DNA from: Volvox africanus
Taxonomy: Eukaryota; Chlorophyta; Chlorophyceae; Chlamydomonadales; Volvocaceae
Direction: 5' to 3'
DNA: 64,000 nucleotides
NCBI GenBank assembly: GCA_030268105.1
Contig: BSDZ01000025.1
Coordinates: forward strand, 1,612,001 to 1,676,000
A program made the translations under genes and the position numbers. Positions 20,195-32,000 of the stretch are shown piece by piece; positions within the stretch are counted from its first letter, which is position 1; every line of letters begins with the position of its first letter. The notes under the pieces are model-generated. The model did not search any database and was not told where the DNA came from. It was given only the letters and a program-made list of their open reading frames with translations.

Positions 20195-21746
20195 AAAGCT
20201 TCTGCAATCCCACCGAGGTGAATGGCATATATGACCCACATCAAACGTTGATTGTTAGATAGACAAGTCTGGTGACAAGAAGCACTTCAAGACGGAGATG
20301 ATAAGGAGGGAAGAGGAAGGGCTTACGCCCTTACAGCATCAATCTACTTTTGGATTCCTGAAGCAGTCTGGTGCTCTATATGGGACGGACACTACCACGA
20401 CAGTGCCGTGTGGCCTTCCACCTTGGAGACGCGTATCAGGAAACGGTGTTTGCTCCATGTGGAAGCGGGGCTGTAGGGCCGCAGTAAGAATGTCCCCAGG
20501 CGGCGGTTTGTCACCTCGTCTTCCTCACCCTGCTTTGGCCTTTTCGTGCAAATGGCATGGACCACCGCACTCACCTACCTACGATTATTCACCCCCACTA
20601 TGTGTACCAACACCCCCCTATACATAAACGTGTGTTCAGGCACGACTGTTATGGCACGACTAATATGCCCCTGGAGTTCCAGGATCTATCTCGACTGAGA
20701 GCGGGCCAAAGACCCTAATGTTAAGGGCAGGGTGCCCCCATGTCGATGGACGGTGTCGACCCCAACTAAAGTGACCTGCGAGCTGACCAGTTGCGGAGTT
20801 GACGCCTTAGTTGATTCGGCAGATTCCGCTGGATGCTGGTGGTGGGTGCTGAACCTGGGAAAACCACTGATTTCGGAGAAGTCGGCATGGGAGACTGGAT
20901 GAGGGTGCCCCGAAACACCGGGGAAGGTAGGGACTGCCAGGTTAGTGGCCACGGGTGATGTACCCCCCTATCCTACACACATATATGAGCGGCGCGCCTG
21001 TGCTCATGCGAGTTTTGAGGGTTCCCTCGCGGGGTACCCCTCTTGGGGTTACCCTTTTGAGTAAGCTTAAGGTGGAACTTTTTGCATCCAGCAATATTTT
21101 GAAACATTTTTACAAGCGCATCGTATGGCATGGGAGGGGGTAAAACCGCCGTGCGGGCGGGGGGAACTGCATCTATTCAGGTTACGGGCCTCTTGACGGG
21201 TGCAGGTATGTGCACACCATCAGCTTAGCGGTTCTGAGGCGGTTACCCCGACGGTAAGAGGTACATGAAGCTCTCCTCAAGCATATCATCGACGCGACGA
21301 TTAAGTTTGCCTAATAGACGTTTGGACGGCTCCATTACGTTATGCAAGCTTGCGGGCTCAGGCACCTATTTGCCGTGGAGAAATGTCACCTATCAGGATG
21401 AAGCAATTATAGCTATTCCGCTTGACGGCCACGTAGGTAGCGCCGTAACGGAGATATTATGTGAACGGCAAGTACCGGTCCGCTTGTGCACTGACAACGG
21501 TGTTTGCAGCGGAACCGTCATATTAAGCGTAGAGCATTATTCAATTATCTGCAAGCGTTATCTTGTTTTCCATTACGTTGTGCAGTCCGCTGTCACAGGC
21601 TGTCCGTTCTGGAATGAGATTGTGGATATACATGTATACCAGTCTGCCTGAATGGCCTTGTGTGTTTTCAGAGGATCCTTAAAATAAAGCTGGCGATCGC
21701 AAATCCTAGGCTGCAAGCGACATCTATCTGGGTTGCTACTTGTCAG

Positions 21747-24100
21747 CCTTTGCACCTGATTCGGACCCTGCAATGGAGGAGTTTTGGGACAGTAATGGGC
21801 CGTATGCACTAGTCAAGTTAGCCGACCGAATGGTAGGTCAACGAACGAATGGCATGCTGCGCTCTTCCATATCTCTGTATGGGTCCCACCGACTTATACC
21901 TAACCCATTTAACTCCAGGTCTCTGTACCACGCGACAATGAGGCTCAGATCTCTCTCTATGCGCTTTGTCGGGCGTGGGTGCGTAACAATCCCTCGCTGC
22001 CTTCGTTGGCAGAGCTAAAAGATGCAGCAGCGCGACCAGGAGATGCTACGGGAACCATTGCAATCGACGACGGGCCACAGGTTGCTATCGCTGAAGGGGC
22101 ATAAGCTTTCTTGTAGTTGTGTCTTTTGTTATATCAGCCACATGAACTTACAATCGCGTGATATAATCTGAGCATCACGTTGAAAGTACATGGCTTGGGG
22201 GAAAGGGTAGGGGAATTGCACTGGCGGCGTGCGAGGCCAACACGTTATGGATTCCTCCCCCAGCTGTTATGGCGACACCGTCTCCGCCGTTATGTCTGGA
22301 CTTGTGTGCTTCTGGGCACATGGTCCGGAATATGTGTCGCACGTCTGTACGTCCGGTGGACACTTTTTATTGCATCCTGACGACCATATCTTCTTCTTCC
22401 CTTTGCACCGCATCGAGCTTAAACGGTCTTTACGACCTGACCTGACACGTTTCCTCGCAGGCAGGTGTGCAGCCGCAGCAGCAGCACCAAGAGAGCGATG
22501 AGCTGCAGGCACAGCAGCAGCACCACCACCAGACGCTGCCGCTTGACGCTCAGCCCAACGGGTTGCTCAGCATCTTGCCGCCAGTGCTTTCCCCCACGCT
22601 CCTAGAAACCGAGACAGCTCCTCCCGCTTACCCGCTGGACGATTTCGACGCGCAGGAGCCAGAGGTGCGGATATTATTGTATTGGGCATCGACCTCATAA
22701 ACGGGCCCTTGTTGCGTGATACGTGCATTGAAGCCAATTGATGTGTAGGTGGCTGCCGCAATTGGCAACGATGTGGCAATGGGATGCCGCATGTATTTGA
22801 AATGGCTCAGTATCGTGCTTGTTTTTACATCATAGAGGAAGGGATTTAGTTGGAACTAGTTTGGGCGGCCCCATACGTCTTTGCATAGGGTTTAGCGTTG
22901 TTGTTTTGGATCCCTTTGTTTTCATGGTGCTGAGTGTGTTCTGGTGATGACAGTCTCGCTTCCGCACCCTATCCAGGGTGGCCAATACGGGAGTTCATGG
23001 GTATGTTGACTTCCCGGGGCTTCCATGCCTTTCCCACTCTTCCCGGGCTGGTTACACCACTGATGGCTGCCTTTCGTAACGCTGGCTCATCGTCTTCTTT
23101 CCGACTGTCTTGTCATCGCAATTGCCATCTCGCTGCGCCCTTCCACCAGGAGGCCCTTCGAAAGTTCAAGCAGCACTGGACAGCGGTGCGGCAATATCAT
23201 CAGGCGCTCCGGACGGCCAAGCTATCGCGACACAGAGAGCGGCTGGTGGCTTTGCTCGGGGAGCCCTCCTTACTGCAGCCACAGGTGATGCAAATGCAGA
23301 TGCAGGCATCGGGCCTAGTTATCAATCCACAGCAGCTCCTGCAGCAGCAGCAACTCCAGCAGCTCCAAGCGGGCATGCTAGGCTTGCCGACGCAGGTACT
23401 GCTCGACCAGATGCCCAATGGCGGGTTGGCTAACCTCTCTGCGTTCCAAGGGGCAGGTCTTGTTGTGGGGCCGGGGCCAGGAGGGGGGCTGCCGACGGCT
23501 TTGCAGGGCGGCCCGATGTCAGGCATGGTGAATTTCGGCGTGGGGCCATCGGCATCGGGTTTTGTTGCGGGCGGGGGCGGGATTAACAACGTAGCTGATG
23601 CTCAGGCCGCGCTGGCCACGATCATGAACCTGGGGGCGGCAGATACAGGGGCGGGGGCGCAGCATCAACAACCGCAGCTGCTGCAGCTGCAGCAGCAACA
23701 GTTGGGACTTGTGGGGGATGGACTAACGGCGGACCAGTTAGGCTTGCAGCCCTACGATGTCGTTGTTGCCCTACCGCATCAGCAACATATTCCTCAGCGA
23801 TTGGGGTTGTCACAGCCATCCACTGGGGGGATTACTCCCGGGCAGCCACCTGTGCTGGGACAGCTCTCGGCAGCCGTTGCAGCAGCAGCGGAGGCTGGCA
23901 ACGGGCAAGGGAAGTGCCTGGAGCAGCAGCTTACTGCTGAAGACACGGCGGCTGCAGACACAGGGGATGCTATTTTGCCGAACGCCTCTGCGGGGCAGGA
24001 GGCCGCTACAGGGTCAGCCGGAGCGCAGCACGCGCATGTACCTGGATCAGAGGGCTTAAAGGGGATGGACATCGATTCGGGGTCGCTTCATTGCTCTTAA
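21747..24100 (+). CDS. LIN37: LIN37-like subunit of the MuvB/DREAM complex (5' end missing)
   Basis: Exons: 21747-21832, 21919-22080, 22461-22664, 23150-24100 (stop TAA). Phases agree and give 466 residues plus an unresolved N-terminus. Two blocks match the conserved parts of animal LIN37 in the right order. The joined first two exons give PYALVKLADRM then ISLYALCRAWVRNNPS (human, recalled: YVIKLFDRS..., LYPICRAWMRNSPS). The last exon begins with ALRKFKQHWTAVRQYHQAL and a helix LSRHRERLVALLGE, resembling the LIN37 C-terminal helix rich in Arg, Trp and Gln. LIN37 is a core subunit of the MuvB complex, which represses or activates cell-cycle genes with E2F/RB or MYB partners in the nucleus. Unlike the animal protein, this one has a long Gln/Gly/Ala-rich tail of about 280 residues. 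The family assignment is by eye and was not searched. Confidence 0.68.
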
Positions 24101-26061
24101 CGTTGGTTCGGACGAATCCCACGCGATGGCTATATCTCTCCGGGCTACTCTTGTCAGGTGCCTTGGCCTTGGGGCATGACAGGTTCCGAATTGAAGGGGT
24201 TAGATGCTCACAAGGTGCATCGCAAGGGAACCTCCTGGAACGTTGGCGGAAAGGCCGCCAGGATAGGAAAGACACTTGTGTTATGTGTCCAGGGTTCTCA
24301 CTTGAAAGTAAACACCATGCAGCATAACAGGTTAGATTGCTTCCTGGATTGACGTCCGATGACTGCAGCAAAGCGAATGTTGGGGTAGTTCAACCAAAAC
24401 GTGCGGCCAGAGTCACAGGAGGCGTGCACGGACCCCGTAAGGCAGGATGGGCATGGCGCCTGTCCTCCCTAAGGAGCAGCTAGAAAGAGCCATGCCCCAC
24501 GCCTGTAACTAAGTAATTCAGGGCCTGTAGTTGTATCTCGGTTCAGTTGAAGCCATTATGGCAGCGCTGTCGTGCATGATGCAGATTGAATGTACTAAGC
24601 GTCGCACTGGGTGGATAGATGTATGATATATACGATGTCTCTAAATGATTTTGAGACTCAGCAGCCATTCCTTTTGTATTCTTTTGCATTTTCCTTTCCA
24701 TTGGACTTTCACGGCGTTTGAGTGGCGTTGCCAGATTCATCATCATCAGGGGATCTGGCCGTCATGTGTTGTTATGTAGGATAGCCCATAAATTCTGCCT
24801 GATTCTTTAGTGATCCCCAAGGGTTGCCTTTAAGACGACGCCCTCATCTAGTGGCCAGAAGGGCAGGTTCCGACGGTATGATTTAGCACATCGAACGCAA
24901 GGCCTTCCTGTCTTCCATCTGGCGACTGCTCGCCTACGCTCGTCACAGGTTTGCCCTGTTTGCCAGACCAAGCAAACGTGGAAAATATCTCACTTCATAT
25001 GGACTTGGGGCAGCCTGTAGCATATCGTCCGATTAAGCGCACCGCTATGAACTTATCCCAAGCACTAAGTCGTCGCTCCTCCACTCTCGGTTGCAAAGTG
25101 CGGATGATTTCTCCGTTGCCCCATAAGGTCCACCTATCCCCATTGTAGCTGTTCCGTGCTTCTTGTAACTCAATAAGAGCATGCCAATAAAAAGCCGCGC
25201 TCGACCATGGGCGGGTGCTATTTGGCGTACGGAGGAGCCTTTTCCTACCTTCCTCATTATATCATGCAAGTTTTCTGGAAACTAACGCTACTCATGCTTT
25301 ACCAAAGGACGAAGCTGTTACCTGCGTAACACTGGTCAACGTTAGGCCGCGGGAATACGGAAGAGCTCACTCCGAAAGCTTTTCGGCGTAGAAATTCACA
25401 GAGTAATTATATACAAACAATCGTGTGGTATGAATGCCATTTGTACTTCATTCGCCAACAAATTTTGGAGCCAGACAGAACCCTGCCGCCGGTCCGTAGC
25501 CCGGGTAAATCATTCTGGAGCGCAGATAGTCTGTCGTCAAGCATGAATCTCCGGGCATGGCGCAGGTATTCAAAGGCTCAATTACATAAAGCTTGGGGCA
25601 ATTGCCCGCCCAAATGGAGCCCTAGTTGACGCCGTTCCCAGAACACAGAGGAATAAAATCTTAAGATAATAAATATAAAATTTGATGTTTGACTTCACAT
25701 GTTCCGCCCAAATAACCAACACAGGCATGCTGGTTGAGACTTCAGGGCTGTTACCGAAACTTTATTCCAACGTAGATGCAGAGTGGCAACGTTCATCCCC
25801 ATCATGCATGTAATGTGGCTTTGTTAATAAGTGAATATTGCGAATTGACGAGCAACATGTTTCTTACATTTTCCGTTATTGTCAGGGCCCTATGTCCGTA
25901 CTGCGTGAGGGCTTCGGTAGGCATAACGTGCCTCAATCCATACTCTAAATGTATCGCTTTCGTCAGTCCTTATTGGTCATATAAGAGCTCGACTGTAGCT
26001 CTCCAGGTTCTACCACACTGATTAGGGCTTTTGAGTTGTTCCGATACCTCGATCGACAGCA
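24101..26061. other. LIN37 3' region and GOGAT upstream region
   Basis: No supported coding sequence. TGTAA at 24504-24508 is a candidate polyadenylation signal for the upstream gene, about 400 nt after its stop. An AT-rich patch around 25655-25685 contains AATAAATATAAAA and may lie in the GOGAT promoter. Short open frames here have no recognisable content. Confidence 0.45.
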
Positions 26062-29000
26062 ATGCCTCATTCGTTGGGGTCGCTGGCCTTGCCTGGGTCG
26101 CAAGCCAGCTTTCAATCAGGAAATTTCATTCAACAACAGCCACATCTGTTGATTCCGGGTCTTTTGCACCGAGGAGGCGTGAATGTAGCCGCCAGCAACG
26201 GCAGGGGGTTACCTCGAAATAATGCTGCGACCTGTAGGCCTAGACACACTCTGCTTCCGCGATGGATCCCGGTTGGACCAGGCCTTGGTAGCCGCCTGGT
26301 CTTATGTGACGCTCATAGTGCCATACCGGAGCCTGCTGGTCTGTTCAACCCAGACAATGACAGGGACGCCTGCGGTGTTGGATTCGTTGGCGAGCTTTCC
26401 AAGCGGCCTTCACGAAAATGCATCAAGGATGCCCTTATGATGCTTCAGCGCATGACACATCGTGGTGCTTGCGGGTGTGAGGCTAACACTGGTGAGGTCC
26501 CGCCGACACCCGCTGATGCAAGCTCTTGACATATGGTGCAGCGCAAGCGATGAAAGTTTTTTTTATGGCAAGATAAGCATGTCGTATGTATTTCTGTGCT
26601 AATCCACTGCATTTCCGCGTGGACTGGTTGGTGAACATGTTGCAAGAGGAACACATACATCGCTCGATATCCATATTCCTTCGCCTATTAGTATGTAACT
26701 GATCACTCTTTCGTTGGCTGCGCCGAGTAAATGCAATTGAGCTATCTATTACACTTTACTGGAGTTGAGCTACCTGATGCGTACTTTTCCACGGAGGCTT
26801 TGTTATTGTGTTACAGGTGACGGAGCCGGCATTCTTGTAGCTATGCCCGATGGATTTTTCCAGAGCATCCTCATGGAGGAGCAGGGCCTGAAGCTTCCGC
26901 CGCTCGGGGCCTATGCGGTAGGGCAGGTATTCCTGCCTCGTGACGAGGCTTTGCGGCAGAAGGTCAAGGACATCGCCGAAAAGGTGGCAAACCAACTTGG
27001 GCACGTGTCGCTCACCTGGCGCCAAGTGCCAACCAACAACCGTTCTCTGGGCCGTTCGGCACTTAATACGGAACCGATAATTGAGCAATGGTTCATCACG
27101 AGCACGGGCAACCATGCTGCGCTGGAGGTGGAGCAGCAGGTACGGTGCGAGCGACCATTCATCTGCATGATGTGGTGTTGGACGTGAAGCTGCGGGGAAC
27201 AGGGGGGGCGCGCGGTTCCTGACGGTTGGCGTAAGCGAATTTTTGCAGTATGTTCAATTCTACTGCCTTTATAGCGGAAGCATTCTGTGCCATATCTGTG
27301 AAAACATGTCAGTAGCTGAAGTTAACATAGAACGCTGCCTGCTGGCCTGGCGGGGTTGGGTGCGTGCTACGACATCTTCCCATATGACATTTGCCTGCCG
27401 CTTTTCCGGCTTCGGGAATGCAGATGTTCATCCTGCGCAAGCTGATCGAGTATAACCTGCGTACTGCCGGCATTCGCGATGACGATGCGTACTTCTGTTC
27501 CCTGTCATCCAAGACGATTGTTTACAAGGGTCAGCTGACACCCGAGCAGGTATGAGTTTTTCCTAGCAATTTGCATCAATATCCATATGTTGATTTTATG
27601 CTTTGGATGTGCACACGATGACGATGCTTACTCTTCCCTTTACCTACTTTCCTTCTGAGGTTTGTGCCTTCCGCAGTCTCCCTAATGGACTGCTGGCATC
27701 TCTTTAAGCGCTTCCCCCTCGCTTCTACTCTCTCGCCTTCAGGTCCGCGTGTACTTCAAGGATCTCCAGCGTGAGGACTTCCGGTCTTACATGGCGCTGG
27801 TGCACTCGCGCTTTTCCACGAATACATTCCCCAGCTGGGCCCGCGCACAACCCATGCGACTGTTGGGTCACAACGGTGAGATCAACACGCTACGGGGTAA
27901 TGCCAATTGGATGCGAGCGCGTGAGGGCGTCATGGCCTGCCTCAAGCTGGGTCTGCCGAAGGAGGTACTGCAGCAGGTGAGATGTAAGGGTAGGGATGGA
28001 AGCTTTTCGGCTATGCTAAGATCACAATCCAATGGTGTCTTCCCCCTCACAAGCCGTCCTGGATGGTTCTAATGTAGTTCTACTGGTTTACATCAGCCAA
28101 TTGTTAGCTTTCCGGTGCGGATAGCGTTCGTAAAATCACTTGGCAACGGCAGCCTGACGCGTGCCTGCTTGTTGTATTTAATTGCCGGTCAATTATTTCT
28201 TGTGTTCGCAGCTGGAGCCTATCATCCCGGCCACCAGCAGTGACAGCGGCGCCTTTGACAGCGTGCTGGAGCTGCTCGCCCGAGCAGGTGGTCGAGACAT
28301 GCCCGAGGCTATGATGATGCTTATTCCAGAGGCCTGGCAGAATGATGCCCTCATGTCCAAGGTGGGCAACTGAGCGGTCGAGGTGTTCAGATGCATCCTG
28401 TAATGGATTTACTGATGCAAGATTTTGCCTTCAGTCTGCCGCTATACCAAATGCCGTTGCAACAGATGTGACTCTGGGAGAAAACACAGTCAGTATGGGA
28501 CCTTATACCTTGTGTATCCGCACATGAGCAGTGCAAAAGGGTTGTGGTGCTGATAGTTTAATATCGTAATCTTCATTAAGTCCGGTGGTTACGGCCTCAT
28601 TTCTGCCCGGGGACCCTCTCCACTCACCAACCAACAGGACAAGAAGGCCTTCTACCGGTACCACAGCGCCGTAATGGAGCCGTGGGACGGTCCGGCGCTG
28701 GTGTCGTTTACGGATGGGCGCTACCTCGGTGCCACCCTAGACCGTAACGGGCTGCGTCCCGGCCGGTACTACCTTACTAAGGGCGGCCGCGTCATCATGG
28801 CCAGTGAGGTACTCACGTTCAATGTCTTTTAAAATAGTAAAGCAACAAATGTTTTAGGTAGAAATTGGAAGACAAATAAGAAAAGTAAATGGTTGGAGAC
28901 TGCAACGAAATGTAGGTGAATGGCATACGGTGAACATGTGAGAGTCGACCCTCTCAGCAGCAATGTCGTGGCCTGGCTAGTGGCTTCCGCTTCCGCAGAC

Positions 29001-32000
29001 GAACACTATACTACGGCTGGTTCATGCGCCTAAGGGGATACCTACCTTTAAATTGAACTCTACGTTTAATGCAAGGAACATGTATTGAGACACACGAACC
29101 CAGGACTTGATAAGGCAGACTTTAAAACGGCGATAAAGAAGGGTGTGCATGTGCCCTGGAGGCACCTGTAAACAGTGAACTGCATACGTTTTGTTCAAAG
29201 CCGTGGGGTTACATAAAGACGCTTTATAGTTTGTACTCGAGATAAATGGCAAGGAGGCGCAATCATTCGCTCAAAGAGCATAAGATAGAGGGGGGCTCAT
29301 ATGGTAAAGGAGAACAAAGCAGCTGTTAGATTGGGTACCTGCATCTACGAAGTAGCTGTGTCGAAACGTGATAACGGTTGGCAACTGTGCAACATGTATA
29401 TATTTATTTACGTACATCAGTTTTAGACACATACTGTTCTCCCCTGCTGCGTCCGACCCAAATCGTGTTGCTAATGATCCGTATACGTGCAGGTCGGCGT
29501 GGTGGACGTTGACCCCGAGGAAGTTGTTCGCAAGGGTCGTCTAATGCCCGGCAATATCCTCCTCGTGGACTTCGACGAGCACCGGCTGGTGGAGGACAAG
29601 GAACTCAAGGAGCGGTACGCCAACCGCAGGTAAGGGGATACCGCGAAGCTAAGGGTTCGCGCCGGGCAGCTACGTGTGTCCTGAATTCTAGGTGTTTAAC
29701 CGGCTTTTCACTCCTATGGGGAGGGACGTGGACCGCATTTCCACGATCAATTGATTGCCTAACGATGGGAACCTTATAAAAGAGGTTATTGAAATACCGT
29801 TGCAAGTCTTTCTTCACTTGAGTGCCTCCTGTTTTTCTCGACATGATTGAAGCGAATGCACCCAGCAGGAACATAAAATAACTTGCACAATGCCCTTGTG
29901 CATCTTACCAGGCCGTACAATCTGTGGCTAGATGAGCACACGTTCACGCTGCAGCAGCTGACGGCCTCGGTCCCGCCGGACGCGCGCATACCCAAGCCGC
30001 TGCCCGGCTCCTACCCGTTGGCACCGTCCACGGCATCTGCCAACGGTAACGGTGTTCCCACGTCGGCTGCTTCGAACATCGTATCGTTCTCGCCCGTCGG
30101 CAGTAGCGGAGGCACTGCCACCGCCAACTTCGCCTCAGAGCAAGACGCCGGCATCCAGTCGCTGCTGAAGCCGTTGAAGGTTTGTACTGCTTTGGCATTA
30201 GTACGCCGTGAGAACCGGCGACCAACTATTTCTTCGGTTCCTCGGTCTGGAACATGCTCATGACCGATTTGTTTGGACACTAGCTGATTTGCTTCGTCAC
30301 ATGTAAACCTGCACTGCCGACATCGTTGGCTTTGGCCTAGCCTCGTTCCGTCCCAACTGAACTCCTTTCCCCAGGTGTTTGGTTACACCCGCGAAGGCCT
30401 GGAGTTGCTGATGGCCCCCATGGCTCGCACCGGCGCCGAGCCGCTGGGCTCTATGGGCAATGACGCGGCACTGGCCGCACTGTCTCGCCGCGCCCGTCTG
30501 CCTTTTGAGTACTTCAAGCAGCTGTTCGCGCAGGTAATAGGGCTTTGGGGTGAGGTGGAAGCCAGGTTGATGTACGATTACTTCGCATGTTCAGTTACGC
30601 ACTCCTCGCATGCGTCCCTGTTGTAGATAGGGGTTACTCTGTTATATAGTCATTCTGAATGTGTGATATATCATTACTTTTTTGAGTGTTTCGGCCAACG
30701 TTCCACTTACCCGGCCGTGCGTTTATGCAGGTGACAAACCCAGCCATCGACCCGTTCCGTGAGGCGGTGGTAACGTCGTTGCGCTGCTTCATCGGTCCCG
30801 AGACTGACATTACAGCAGAGCCCGGTCCGCAGCATTGCGGCCGCTTGGAGCTGCCACAGCCGATTTTGGACATTGCCGAGATGGAGGCTCTCAAGGTGTG
30901 AGGCATGCCGTAGGGACGGGCACTGCCGATTCGAGGCCAATTTGTGTTTTGGTAGCTGGATTGGAGGGGTGTGGCGGGGGATAGCCAAGGGAGAATAGGT
31001 TCTGGGAGAATAGGTTCTGGGAGAATAGGTTCTGGGAGAATAGGTTCTGGGAGAATAGGTTCTGGGAGAATAGGTTCTGGGAGAATAGGTTCTGGGAGAA
31101 TAGGTTCTGGGAGAATAGGTTCTGGGAGAATAGGTTCTGGGAGAATAGGTTCTGGGAGAATAGGTTCTGGGAGAATAGGTTCTGGGAGAATAGGTTCTGG
31201 GAGAATAGGTTCTGGGAGAATAGGTTCTGGGAGAATAGGTTCTGGGAGAATAGGTTCTGGGAGAATAGGTTCTGGGAGAATAGGTTCTGGGAGAATAGGT
31301 TCTGGGAGGCTTGGGCTGCCGCTTAGCAGCTGCCCAATTTAACCTTCCCGGCGCTGCATCACCCGAATGCCGCATTCTTGCTGTTACGAGCTGTCCAGTT
31401 GGTGGGTGTGCGTGAAGCAACTGAACCTCGCAGTTGCAGGGTGGGTTTGCATTCATTGTGTATCCATCACTGCGCTCCGCTGCAGAGCATGGACCACCCA
31501 GGCGGCTGGCGCACGAAGGTTCTGGACAGCACCTTCTCAGTTGAAGAGGGGCCCATGGGTATGTCCGCGTCGGAAGGGATGGGATTACAGGTCAGCCGTC
31601 CACTCGGAACACGCAGCAGTCCGCCCAGCCGTTTCCAGTTGTGTAGACCCCGCAGTCTCGGGCTTTGCAGCTGCAGACCCCTAGAGCCAACCCTTTTCCC
31701 AAGGTTACGCATCCATTTTGCTGACTTCTTATCTGCATTATTTTGTTCGCATTTTGCCATTTGAGTACTGCATTCATCAATTACGAGGTCCAGGCACATC
31801 ATTGGCTATTGTAGAGGGTTTTCGTCTCGGTCGAGGTGGATGCTTACAACACCGATGCCCCGGTTCTTACGTGCCCTACGACTCATGATTAGGCTTGCCC
31901 GCCGCACTGGGCCGACTGTGCGAGGAGGCTGAGGCCGCCGTGAAGTCGGGAAGCTACGCGCTTCTCTGCCTGTCGGATCGTGCCTACAGCGCCGCGCGCG

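Larger units (their letters stand above)
16443..21746. other. Gene-poor region with decayed coding fragments
   Basis: I cannot build a continuous gene across these 5.3 kb. Several short stretches read like protein but change frame or hit stops. They are 16738-16970 (TRLQLVMWLASRF, then DKDNSLMRQLLLGA in another frame), 17340-17430 (HVKALLNLTICEQGSLVAAE), 17540-17811 (a +/- frame jump near 17640 joins FFRLMGADA to REVSLSGGVVDRDATAF), 19067-19193 and 19505-19600. Some are leucine-rich, so a degenerate copy of the neighbouring LRR gene or an old mobile element are both possible. No terminal repeats or target-site duplications were found. Confidence 0.35.

Noticed and set aside
21265..21651. 128-codon plus-strand frame just upstream of the LIN37-like exons
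   Set aside because: No similarity to the LIN37 N-terminus that I can recognise and no phase-compatible donor to 21747; left unannotated.
30707..31456. 249-codon minus-strand frame with repeated PRTYS pentapeptides, and the + frame with RIGSG repeats
   Set aside because: A 15-bp tandem repeat stays open in several frames; it lies within a GOGAT intron and antisense to its exons.
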